Shown here piece by piece: positions 1-5,443 of a DNA stretch of 6,189 nt. Position numbers and translations under genes: made by a program. This stretch comes from Microcaldota archaeon. Lineage in GTDB: Archaea > Micrarchaeota > Micrarchaeia > Anstonellales > J096. The DNA lies in assembly GCA_015520875.1 (NCBI GenBank), contig WAPD01000122.1:1-6189 (forward strand), written 5' to 3'. Numbering within the stretch: position 1 is the first letter of the stretch; every line of letters starts with the position of its first letter. The notes beneath the pieces were generated by a model. The model saw only the letters and a list, made by a program, of their open reading frames with translations. It was not told the origin of the DNA and ran no database searches.

Positions 1-11
1 AATTATAACTC

Positions 12-560
12 ATGGGTTTATTAGAAATAACAATTCTATTAGGGATTATAGCAGCTTTATACACTTTTATAACTTACAATGAATTGGTAAGGAATAGGGA
101 AGCTATAAACAACGCATGGTCCCAAATAGATGTTCAATTAAAGAGAAGAGCTGATTTAATACCAAACTTAGTGAATTCAGTCAAAGGTTATATGAAACAC
201 GAAAGAGAATTACTGGAAAAAATAACAGAGCTTAGAAGTAAATTAGTTTCTGGAACACCTGAAGAAAGGATGGAAGCAAACAATCAAATTAGCCAAGCAC
301 TAAAATCCATTTTCGCAGTATTTGAAAACTATCCTGATTTAAAAGCGAATCAAAATGTTTTACAATTGCAAGAAGAATTAACAACCACTGAAAACAAAAT
401 AGCCTATGCAAGACAAGCCTATAATGATAGTGCTTATTTCTACAATACAATGGTAAAGCAAATACCATCTATGTTTGTTGCAAAGTTATTTGGATTTAAA
501 GAAGTTCCCTATTTCCAAGTAGATGAAAAAGACAGAGAAGTGCCAAAGGTGGAATTGTGA
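12..560 (+). CDS. lemA: LemA family membrane-anchored protein
   Basis: This is a full-length LemA protein of 182 residues, close to the usual family length of about 185. Residues 3-20 are a hydrophobic membrane segment next to a very short N-terminus. The family hallmark follows at residues 36-53 (W36-SQID, then QLKRR and DLIPNL). A long helical region comes next, and the C-terminal signature at about 140-173 has YN..A.FYN, then KLFGF and a YFQVDE end. The fold is known from bacterial members as a helical bundle; the biochemical role is not settled, and I assign none. In LemA proteins the short N-terminus is generally predicted to lie outside and the bundle inside. Only 11 bases precede the ATG, so its promoter cannot be judged; no Shine-Dalgarno match is visible. 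Its TGA stop overlaps the GTG start of the nuclease gene, so the two are co-transcribed and probably translationally coupled. Confidence 0.93.
   Translation: MGLLEITILLGIIAALYTFITYNELVRNREAINNAWSQIDVQLKRRADLIPNLVNSVKGYMKHERELLEKITELRSKLVSGTPEERMEANNQISQALKSIFAVFENYPDLKANQNVLQLQEELTTTENKIAYARQAYNDSAYFYNTMVKQIPSMFVAKLFGFKEVPYFQVDEKDREVPKVEL
547..551 (+). promoter_or_regulatory. Shine-Dalgarno site for the β-CASP nuclease GTG start
   Basis: AGGTG lies inside the last codons of lemA, five bases before the GTG at 557. It matches the archaeal anti-Shine-Dalgarno complement (GGAGGTGA). It supports the unusual GTG start in the GTGA stop-start overlap. Confidence 0.6.
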
Positions 561-1816
561 TATTGCATAGCTTAGGAGCAGGACAAGAAGTAGGTAGGTC
601 AGCATTTCTTTTAGATACAGGAAATGCACGCTTTGTAATGGACTTTGGGATAAAATTAGTGCCAGGAGATAAAAAAGCAGTAGAATACCCCTTGGAATTG
701 CCTGCAAAACCCCATTTTGTGTTTTTATCTCATGCACACTTAGACCACTGCGGATACTTACCATCTTTATATTCCAAAGGAGAAACTGTTCCATTTTTAG
801 CAACCAAACCAACCTTAGAAATAAGCAAAATTATGTGGAAGGATGCTTTAAAAGTAGCTAAATTAAACAACAATCCACCACCATTTAAACATAAGGATAT
901 AAAGCAAGCAGACAAATACTGGGACCCTGTTATAGTGGGGCAAAAAAACTCCTTATTGGGAATAAACATGGATATCTATGATGCAGGCCATATTCTTGGA
1001 AGCGTTTATGCTAATTTTGATATTCAAGGAAAAAAAGTCCTTTACACAGGAGATTTCAAATACACACCAACTGAATTACACAAAGGAGCTGACCATCCTC
1101 CTGAAACCGATGTTTTAATAATAGAATCCACTTATTGGTACCAAAACCATCCACCTCGGGAAGAGCAAATAAAAAAGATTTATGAAATAGTGGATGATGT
1201 TATTGAAAGTGGGGGAAATGTTTTGTTTCCTTCCTTTGCTTTAGGAAGAACCCAAGATCTAATTGACATTTTAGCAGATAGATATTATGGAAAAGTTCCA
1301 ATCTATGTAGACGGAATGGGTAAAAAAATTACGAAAATTTACCTTCAACATCTAAACCAATTACAAGATAAAAATTTCCCAAACAAAGTGAAAAAAGTTA
1401 GGTTTATAGAGAATAGTTTACAAAGAAGAAAGGCCACAGAAAGACCTAGCATTATCATCTCAACAGCAGGTATGTTAGATGGAGGGCCTGCATTGGAGCA
1501 TATGTTAAACATGTCTCCTAAATCTGCTGTTATCCTCACAGGTTTCCAAGTTGAAGGAACTAACGGCCATAGATTATTAACTCAAAATAAAATAAAAATT
1601 GACAATTATGAATTAAAAGTAGAATTCCCTGTTTATTACATTTCATTATCGGCACATGCAGATAGAGGAGATATCTTTAGATTTATACAGCAGACATCTC
1701 CTGAAAAAATTATCCTAGTGCATTCTGATAGCTCCCAAGTATTTGAAGAGGAGCTAAGAGAAGAATTCGGCTATGATGCAAAGGCAATAAAAACAGGAGA
1801 ATCCATTAAAATATAG
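557..1816 (+). CDS. β-CASP metallo-β-lactamase ribonuclease, aCPSF2-like
   Basis: This is a 419-residue zinc-dependent RNA nuclease of the CPSF/RNase J superfamily. All expected motifs are present: D29 (motif 1), the HAHLDH zinc motif at 59-64, H145 in DAGHILGS (motif 3), D166 in YTGDF (motif 4), E190 in IEST (motif A), H367 in LSAHAD (motif B) and H389 in LVHSD (motif C). The β-CASP insert carries PSFALGRTQ (225-233), STAGMLDGGP (302-311) and GFQVEGT (329-335). No KH domains precede the nuclease core, which excludes aCPSF1. The length and the GAGQEVGRSAFLL opening fit archaeal aCPSF2 better than archaeal RNase J, though RNase J is the main alternative. The likely role is cytoplasmic RNA processing or decay, with endo- versus exonuclease activity not readable here. 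The GTG start overlaps the lemA stop (GTGA) and has a Shine-Dalgarno match. Its 3' end overlaps the convergent unknown gene by 11 bp. Confidence 0.93.
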   Translation: MILHSLGAGQEVGRSAFLLDTGNARFVMDFGIKLVPGDKKAVEYPLELPAKPHFVFLSHAHLDHCGYLPSLYSKGETVPFLATKPTLEISKIMWKDALKVAKLNNNPPPFKHKDIKQADKYWDPVIVGQKNSLLGINMDIYDAGHILGSVYANFDIQGKKVLYTGDFKYTPTELHKGADHPPETDVLIIESTYWYQNHPPREEQIKKIYEIVDDVIESGGNVLFPSFALGRTQDLIDILADRYYGKVPIYVDGMGKKITKIYLQHLNQLQDKNFPNKVKKVRFIENSLQRRKATERPSIIISTAGMLDGGPALEHMLNMSPKSAVILTGFQVEGTNGHRLLTQNKIKIDNYELKVEFPVYYISLSAHADRGDIFRFIQQTSPEKIILVHSDSSQVFEEELREEFGYDAKAIKTGESIKI

Positions 1817-2693
1817 AAAGCTTTTCCCTGCTGTTTCTTACTCTCTTTATGTTACCGATTGCGTGCAATCCCGTGTAATTAACGATTAATGCCCATTCTT
1901 GTCCTTTTTTCTTTAATTCCTCATCATATTCTAATAAACTGGATAATTGGTCTATCCATCTGGGTATTGAAAGAGTATGGGGGAAATGTAGATATGCAGT
2001 TCCTAACACTGTCCTGTATTCTTCTAAACTAACTTTCTGATCCCTCCATATGATGTCATGATATTTTTTAAACACCTCCAATATTTCATTTAATGCACTA
2101 TCCTTTATGTGGAAAAACCTCTTTAATCTTGGATCTTTTTTCACCTTCTCTATGAATTCTATTTGGGTCCTTAGTTGGCTTAAAATGAAACTTACAGGAT
2201 TAGTTTCCCACACATTAAACTCTTCCAAATAATACATATCCGGCCTATAGATTAAAAAAATGGTTGAGGTTTTTCCATCCCATTTCTCCCAGTTCTTCAA
2301 AGATTCATCATCATAAACAACAGGTCCTATAGGAGTTTCAATCGTTTCACCTTCCCAGATCCACCATTTTCTTTCTCTTGGATCCATATATACTATCAAT
2401 TGGTAATTTCTCGTTTCATTTGAGTATTGGGAAGGTTGAAACATGGAAAGTATATGTTTCAATTCAGATGCTGGAATGCCTTTGATGGAAAAAGAGGCTA
2501 TTAATCTTGTTCCTGCTAAGGATATCCTTTCACTTAATTCTTTCCCAAAAAATCCCAAATCAGCTGCATTATCAAATTCTAAATATTTAGGCGTTGTTAA
2601 ATGTAAATCCACCTTTCCCAGGGATCTTATAAATCCCTTTTTTGCCTTTGTTGTTCTTCTTGAAATGGGTGATGTGTGGGCTTGTAGTAACAT
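1806..2693 (-). CDS. Unrecognised 295-residue tryptophan-rich protein
   Basis: I do not recognise this protein. It is 295 residues long, predicted soluble, with no signal peptide or membrane span. The N-terminus is basic (R12, R13, K16, K18, K19, R23). Residues 25-105 look α/β (alternating hydrophobics such as RLIASFSI and YQLIVYMD). A tryptophan-rich centre follows (W110, W111, W113, W135, W138, W162), and residues about 166-265 look helical with charged faces. There are nine Trp in all. No catalytic motif or metal-binding cluster stands out. The reading frame is intact, its codon use looks like that of its neighbours, and it fills the space between two plus-strand operons, so I regard it as real. 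The ATG at 2693 has a TATA-like element about 26 nt upstream, which suits a leaderless transcript. The gene diverges from the stomatin gene and overlaps the nuclease gene tail-to-tail. No function is proposed. Confidence 0.82.
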   Translation of the reverse strand: MLLQAHTSPISRRTTKAKKGFIRSLGKVDLHLTTPKYLEFDNAADLGFFGKELSERISLAGTRLIASFSIKGIPASELKHILSMFQPSQYSNETRNYQLIVYMDPRERKWWIWEGETIETPIGPVVYDDESLKNWEKWDGKTSTIFLIYRPDMYYLEEFNVWETNPVSFILSQLRTQIEFIEKVKKDPRLKRFFHIKDSALNEILEVFKKYHDIIWRDQKVSLEEYRTVLGTAYLHFPHTLSIPRWIDQLSSLLEYDEELKKKGQEWALIVNYTGLHAIGNIKRVRNSREKLSIF

Positions 2694-2715
2694 GTGTATA
2701 TTTTCCTAGATCAAG

Positions 2716-2723
2716 TTTTTAAA
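2716..2723. promoter_or_regulatory. Shared divergent TATA-like element for the unknown gene and stomatin
   Basis: The element reads TTTTTAAA on the plus strand and TTTAAAAA on the minus strand. Its centre is about 26.5 nt from the minus-strand ATG at 2693 and about 25.5 nt from the plus-strand ATG at 2745. Both distances are right for archaeal TATA boxes driving leaderless transcripts. On the minus strand it is preceded by purine-rich GGAAGAA, a plausible BRE; on the plus strand the flanking match is weaker. It is the only strong T/A box in the gap. Whether one box serves both directions is inference. Confidence 0.55.
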
Positions 2724-2744
2724 TTCTTCCTATCATATGGTATT

Positions 2745-3611
2745 ATGATAGAGTGGCTTTTTTGGTTAGTTGTTGCCATAATAGTGGCAAAAGCCTTTAT
2801 CGTTATAGTAAGGCCTTATGAAGTTGCTTTGGTGGAAAGGCTTGGTAAATTTGACAGAATATTAAAAAGCGGAATTCATTTTGTTATTCCTTTAATAGAA
2901 AGGGTTATTCCAGTTGATTTAAGAGAAAAAGTTGTGGATATTCCAGAGCAAGAAGTTATTTGTAAGGATAATGTTGTGGTAACTGTTGATGGCATTGTTT
3001 ATTATCAAATTGTGGATCCTAAAAAAGCGATTTACAATGTTGCCGATTATTTAGTTGCAATTATCCAGTTGGCACAAACTTCTTTACGTTCTATAATCGG
3101 TGAAATGGAATTAGATGAAACCCTATCAAATAGAGAGAAAATAAACGTTAGGTTAAGAGAAGAAATAGACCACACAACAGATAAATGGGGTATTAAAATA
3201 ACAAGAGTAGAGATAAAAAGAATAGATCCTCCTAGAGATATTCAAGACGCTATGGCCATGCAGATGAAAGCAGAAAGAGAAAAGAGAGCCATGATTTTAG
3301 AAGCAGAAGGTAAGAAGACCTCGGCTATTTTGGTAGCAGAAGGACAAAAGCAATCCCAAATCCTTAAAGCAGAAGGAGAAGCCCAGGCTACAAAGCTAAA
3401 GGCAGAAGCCCAAGCAAAGGCCATTGAATATGTTGTGGGAGCATTAAAGGATGCTGATAAGAAATTCTTAACATTAAGATATCTGGAATACTTGCCAGAG
3501 GTTGCCAAATCCTCAAACACAGTTTTATTGCCTTATGAAGCATCTGAATTTATTTCAAGCTTAAAAGGACTTTCCGAGGTTCTATCCTCCAAGAAGAGGT
3601 CTAAACAATGA
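2745..3611 (+). CDS. Stomatin/slipin-type SPFH (band 7) membrane protein
   Basis: This is a 288-residue stomatin-family scaffold protein. Residues 5-22 form one membrane segment. The SPFH domain starts at VRPYEVALVERLGKF (22-36), continues through SGIHFVIP, DLRE and the VTVDG.VYYQI strand, and ends near RIDPPRDIQDAM (159-170). A coiled coil built of 11-residue repeats follows at 176-230. The C-terminal segment includes LRYLEYLPEVA and the hydrophobic tail typical of oligomerising stomatins. Family members form membrane-bound rings; in archaea the partner is NfeD, and the next gene is a short nfeD. I chose the ATG at 2745 because it places the membrane segment at the very N-terminus and lies about 25 nt from a TATA-like box. 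An upstream GTG at 2694 would add 17 residues but would put the start upstream of that box. The stop overlaps the nfeD start (ATGA). Confidence 0.93.
   Translation: MIEWLFWLVVAIIVAKAFIVIVRPYEVALVERLGKFDRILKSGIHFVIPLIERVIPVDLREKVVDIPEQEVICKDNVVVTVDGIVYYQIVDPKKAIYNVADYLVAIIQLAQTSLRSIIGEMELDETLSNREKINVRLREEIDHTTDKWGIKITRVEIKRIDPPRDIQDAMAMQMKAEREKRAMILEAEGKKTSAILVAEGQKQSQILKAEGEAQATKLKAEAQAKAIEYVVGALKDADKKFLTLRYLEYLPEVAKSSNTVLLPYEASEFISSLKGLSEVLSSKKRSKQ
3270..3434 (+). repeat. Five 11-residue coiled-coil repeats in stomatin
   Basis: Residues 176-230 of the stomatin split into five units of exactly 11 residues, starting AEREKRA, AEGKKTS, AEGQKQS, AEGEAQA and AEAQAKA. Each opens with Ala-Glu and carries hydrophobic residues near positions 8-10. 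An 11-residue period is the mark of a hendecad, a slightly right-handed coiled coil, known in this family. At the DNA level GCAGAAGG recurs in three of the units. Confidence 0.8.
3596..3600 (+). promoter_or_regulatory. Shine-Dalgarno site for nfeD
   Basis: GAGGT sits near the end of the stomatin gene, seven bases before the ATG at 3608. It is a good match to the anti-Shine-Dalgarno complement and fits a leadered gene inside an operon, in contrast to the TATA-proximal starts of the first genes. Confidence 0.6.
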
Positions 3612-4033
3612 ACGAACTAGGAATCTTGATAATTGCTTTAGGTCTTGTGATAATTATCTGGGACTTGTTTGTTGCAGGAATATTTTACCCTATAGGCGTT
3701 GGTTTAATCGTTGCAGGCTTATTTTATTATTTCTACCCAAGCGATTTATTGGCCCTTTCAATGGGAATTGCTTCCACAGCCCTAACCTATTATCTAACGT
3801 TTAAACTAGTTCGCTCTAACTACCAAAAATTAACTTTATCAGAAGAGGAAATTATTGGATTAAAGTCTAAAGAAGGAAAAGTTATCAAGAAATTGAAGAA
3901 TGGTTACTTGGTTGAGATAGAAGGACAAGAATGGAGCGCAATAAGTGACCAACCTCTGGAACTTGGAGATAAAGTAAAAGTGGTGGAAGAGGGGGTTGTT
4001 TTAAAGGTTAGGAGGATAGAAGAGCATCAATAG
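3608..4033 (+). CDS. nfeD: Short NfeD family membrane protein (OB-fold, no protease domain)
   Basis: This 141-residue protein is the short form of NfeD. Three hydrophobic segments at about 5-22, 24-43 and 47-66 anchor it in the membrane. A cytoplasmic OB-fold-like β-barrel follows at about 84-135, with the family pattern G90-KV, G99-YLVEI, G106-QEW-S-A111, then LELGDKVKVVE and LKV. The ClpP-like serine protease domain found at the N-terminus of long NfeD proteins (such as those that cleave stomatin in Pyrococcus) is absent. The start is certain: the ATG overlaps the stomatin TGA by four bases and has a Shine-Dalgarno match. Stomatin-NfeD pairing is a conserved arrangement, and the OB domain is generally thought to work with the stomatin partner in membrane organisation. 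The last 26 bp overlap the end of the convergent small membrane-protein gene. Confidence 0.92.
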   Translation: MNELGILIIALGLVIIIWDLFVAGIFYPIGVGLIVAGLFYYFYPSDLLALSMGIASTALTYYLTFKLVRSNYQKLTLSEEEIIGLKSKEGKVIKKLKNGYLVEIEGQEWSAISDQPLELGDKVKVVEEGVVLKVRRIEEHQ

Positions 4034-4232
4034 TTTTGGATTTGTGATAAATGGAAATGTTCTCTGGAATATAAAGAGGACCGTCTCTATAATATAAGGA
4101 ATTCTTTATATCTTGGGCTATTGTAACTTCTAAATATGTATAGCTTTCTTGAGTTGGAACCTCATATCTCATCATTTGAAATATGAACATTATAAGAAAA
4201 AGAGCAATTATTAGCAATTCAAGCTCCCGCAT
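4008..4232 (-). CDS. Probable small single-span membrane protein, 74 residues
   Basis: I do not recognise this protein. Residues 4-21 form a clear hydrophobic helix (LELLIIALFLIMF and on to QMM). About 50 polar residues follow, rich in Tyr, Ser and Ile (YTYLEV, NSLYYRD, ENISIYHKS). Topology is unclear. Support for a real gene is indirect: it fills most of the 230 bp between nfeD and the endonuclease IV-like gene, its codons resemble those of neighbouring genes, and an in-frame TAA just upstream makes the ATG at 4232 the first possible start. A weak TATA-like TTTTTATT on the minus strand (4262 to 4255) is centred about 26 nt upstream of that ATG, again suiting a leaderless message. A stronger TATATAAAA lies too close to use for this start. 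Its 3' end runs 26 bp into nfeD. A chance open frame remains possible. Confidence 0.5.
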   Translation of the reverse strand: MRELELLIIALFLIMFIFQMMRYEVPTQESYTYLEVTIAQDIKNSLYYRDGPLYIPENISIYHKSKTIDALLSS

Positions 4233-4234
4233 AT

Positions 4235-4242
4235 TTTATATA
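4235..4242 (+). promoter_or_regulatory. TATA box of the endonuclease IV-like/yjbQ operon
   Basis: TTTATATA is a near-perfect archaeal TATA box. Its centre is 25.5 nt upstream of the ATG at 4264, so transcription should begin at or next to the start codon (leaderless). It also decides the start of that gene, since an in-frame ATG at 4183 lies upstream of the promoter and cannot be on this transcript. Confidence 0.65.
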
Positions 4243-4263
4243 TGGAACACTATCAATAAAAAC

Positions 4264-5067
4264 ATGCACATCGGAACTGCCGGTATTCCAATAGGATGTA
4301 AAAATTGTTCTTCAGTGGATGCTTTGAAATTCCTTAAGGACATGGGGTTAAATGCCTTGGAGCTGGAATTTGTTAGAGGAGTTAAGATGGGTGAAGAAAC
4401 AGCTAAAAAGATAAAAAACAGGGCCGATTTACTCGGAGTTAAAATCTCTTCCCATGCCCCTTATTATATTAATCTAGCATCAGACGACCCAAATAAATTG
4501 GAACGTTCTCTAGAACATATTAAAAAATCCCTTTATATAACTAATTTGGCTGGAGGTCATATCACAGCAATTCACATGGGCTATTATCAAAACTTGGGAA
4601 AAGAAGAAACCTACAAAAGGATGAAAAATGCCCTCAAAAGCCTTGGAGAATTCATAGAACAGTATAACATAAAAACAAAGATGGGTCCTGAGACAGCAGG
4701 AAAATTATCTCAATTTGGTAGATTAGATGAGCTTTTAAGATTGATGGAAGAAGTGGAATATGTGGAACCTGTGTTTGATATAGCCCATTTACATGCTACA
4801 CGGGAATTCGATTTCACAAAAAAACAATCCTATTATGATTTTTTCAATAAAACTAATCTGGATCACTATCATTTCCATTTTTCCGAGATAAACTATGGAG
4901 AAAAAGGAGAGAGGAACCATTTAAACGTAGGAGAAACAATGGTCCCTAATTACAAATATTTTTTGGACGTGGTAAAAGAATTGGGAATAGATGCCACCAT
5001 TATCCTAGAAACGCCTGATTTGGAGGTAAGCGCTAAAAAACTTTTAGACTATTGGAATACATTATGA
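4264..5067 (+). CDS. Endonuclease IV (Nfo)-family TIM-barrel protein, archaeal subgroup
   Basis: This 267-residue protein has the AP endonuclease IV fold, whose classical members cut DNA 5' of abasic sites with three zinc ions. Matches to the E. coli Nfo ligands are H64 in SSHAPYY (H69), H104 in IHMGYY (H109), E143 in PETAGK (E145), D172 and H175 in FDIAHLHA (D179, H182), H205 in HFHFSE (H216), H219 in ERNHLNVG (H231) and E249 in LETPD (E261). The position of zinc ligand D229 is R217 here. From memory, archaeal relatives opening with GTAGIP and LELEFVRGV share a GEK/R..HL motif, so this may be a subgroup trait rather than a mutation. DNA repair is the family role but nuclease activity should not be assumed. 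The start at 4264 puts GTAGIP at the N-terminus and lies 25 nt after a TATA box. The stop overlaps yjbQ. Confidence 0.88.
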   Translation: MHIGTAGIPIGCKNCSSVDALKFLKDMGLNALELEFVRGVKMGEETAKKIKNRADLLGVKISSHAPYYINLASDDPNKLERSLEHIKKSLYITNLAGGHITAIHMGYYQNLGKEETYKRMKNALKSLGEFIEQYNIKTKMGPETAGKLSQFGRLDELLRLMEEVEYVEPVFDIAHLHATREFDFTKKQSYYDFFNKTNLDHYHFHFSEINYGEKGERNHLNVGETMVPNYKYFLDVVKELGIDATIILETPDLEVSAKKLLDYWNTL

Positions 5068-5432
5068 AAATTAAAACAACCAAACCTATACAAATTCTGG
5101 ATATAACTGCTTTAGTAGAACAACATTTGGAACCAGATGCAAACGCTGTTTTAATCTTTGTTCCACACACAACAGCCGCTGTTACAATAAATGAGTATGA
5201 ACCCCATTTAATAAAAGACATGGAGCGATTTTTCTCAGAGTTGGCCCAAGGTTCTTGGGAACACGACATTATAGATAACAATGCTTATGCGCATTTGGTA
5301 AGCTCTTTAATAAAACCTTCCCTAGTTGTGCCTGTAGAAAACGGAAGGCTTGTTCTTGGAACTTGGCAAAGGATTCTATTTATAGAATTGGATGGGCCAA
5401 GAACCCGCACCATTTATATTAAGAACCTTTAA
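5064..5432 (+). CDS. yjbQ: YjbQ/UPF0047 family protein
   Basis: This is a 122-residue single-domain protein of the YjbQ (UPF0047) family, near the short end of the usual 120-140 residues. Signatures are FVPHTTAAVTINE (32-44), W65.H67, N73-AYAHL (with H77), SLVVPV.NGRLVLGTWQ (86-102) and ELDGPRTR (108-115). The E. coli protein shows weak thiamine-phosphate synthase activity, but the true role in archaea is unknown. Residue 75 is Tyr where I recall His or Asp being common, so one conserved polar position may be changed; H35, H67 and H77 remain. I use the ATG at 5064, which overlaps the previous gene's TGA (ATGA) and gives the typical MKIKTTKP N-terminus, rather than the in-frame TTG at 5052. 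No Shine-Dalgarno match is obvious, so translation probably depends on coupling to the gene before it. Confidence 0.92.
   Translation: MKIKTTKPIQILDITALVEQHLEPDANAVLIFVPHTTAAVTINEYEPHLIKDMERFFSELAQGSWEHDIIDNNAYAHLVSSLIKPSLVVPVENGRLVLGTWQRILFIELDGPRTRTIYIKNL
5413..5420 (+). promoter_or_regulatory. Possible TATA box for the gene at the right edge
   Basis: TTTATATT lies within the last codons of yjbQ, with its centre 27.5 nt before the ATG at 5444. No Shine-Dalgarno sequence precedes that ATG, so a leaderless transcript from this box is plausible. Because the box is inside coding sequence it could also be chance, and read-through from yjbQ across the 11-bp gap is an alternative. Confidence 0.35.
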
Positions 5433-5443
5433 ATAACTATAAG

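Noticed and set aside
486..969. Two minus-strand open frames over the start of the nuclease gene
   Set aside because: They are antisense to strongly conserved motifs of the β-CASP nuclease and show no domain or start signal.
557..1816. Assignment of the nuclease as aCPSF1 or archaeal RNase J
   Set aside because: aCPSF1 needs N-terminal KH domains, which are absent. RNase J is possible, but the EVGRSAFLL opening and length suit aCPSF2 better; kept only as an alternative.
2443..2709. Plus-strand open frame of 88 codons opposite the unknown minus-strand gene
   Set aside because: It lies antisense to the start of a longer frame with plausible protein composition and its own promoter; its translation shows no domain pattern.
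2694..2744. N-terminal extension of stomatin from an in-frame GTG at 2694
   Set aside because: The added 17 residues precede the natural membrane segment, the GTG lies upstream of the TATA-like element, and ATG 2745 fits the leaderless spacing.
3242..3520. Minus-strand open frame of 92 codons opposite the stomatin coiled coil
   Set aside because: It is an antisense by-product of the Ala/Glu/Lys-rich repeats, giving a low-complexity Ala/Ser/Phe product.
4183..4263. N-terminal extension of the endonuclease IV-like protein from ATG 4183
   Set aside because: It adds 27 residues before the conserved GTAGIP start, lies upstream of the TTTATATA box and overlaps the small minus-strand gene.
5052..5063. 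TTG start for yjbQ giving four extra residues
   Set aside because: ATG 5064 gives the ATGA overlap with the preceding stop and the usual family N-terminus.
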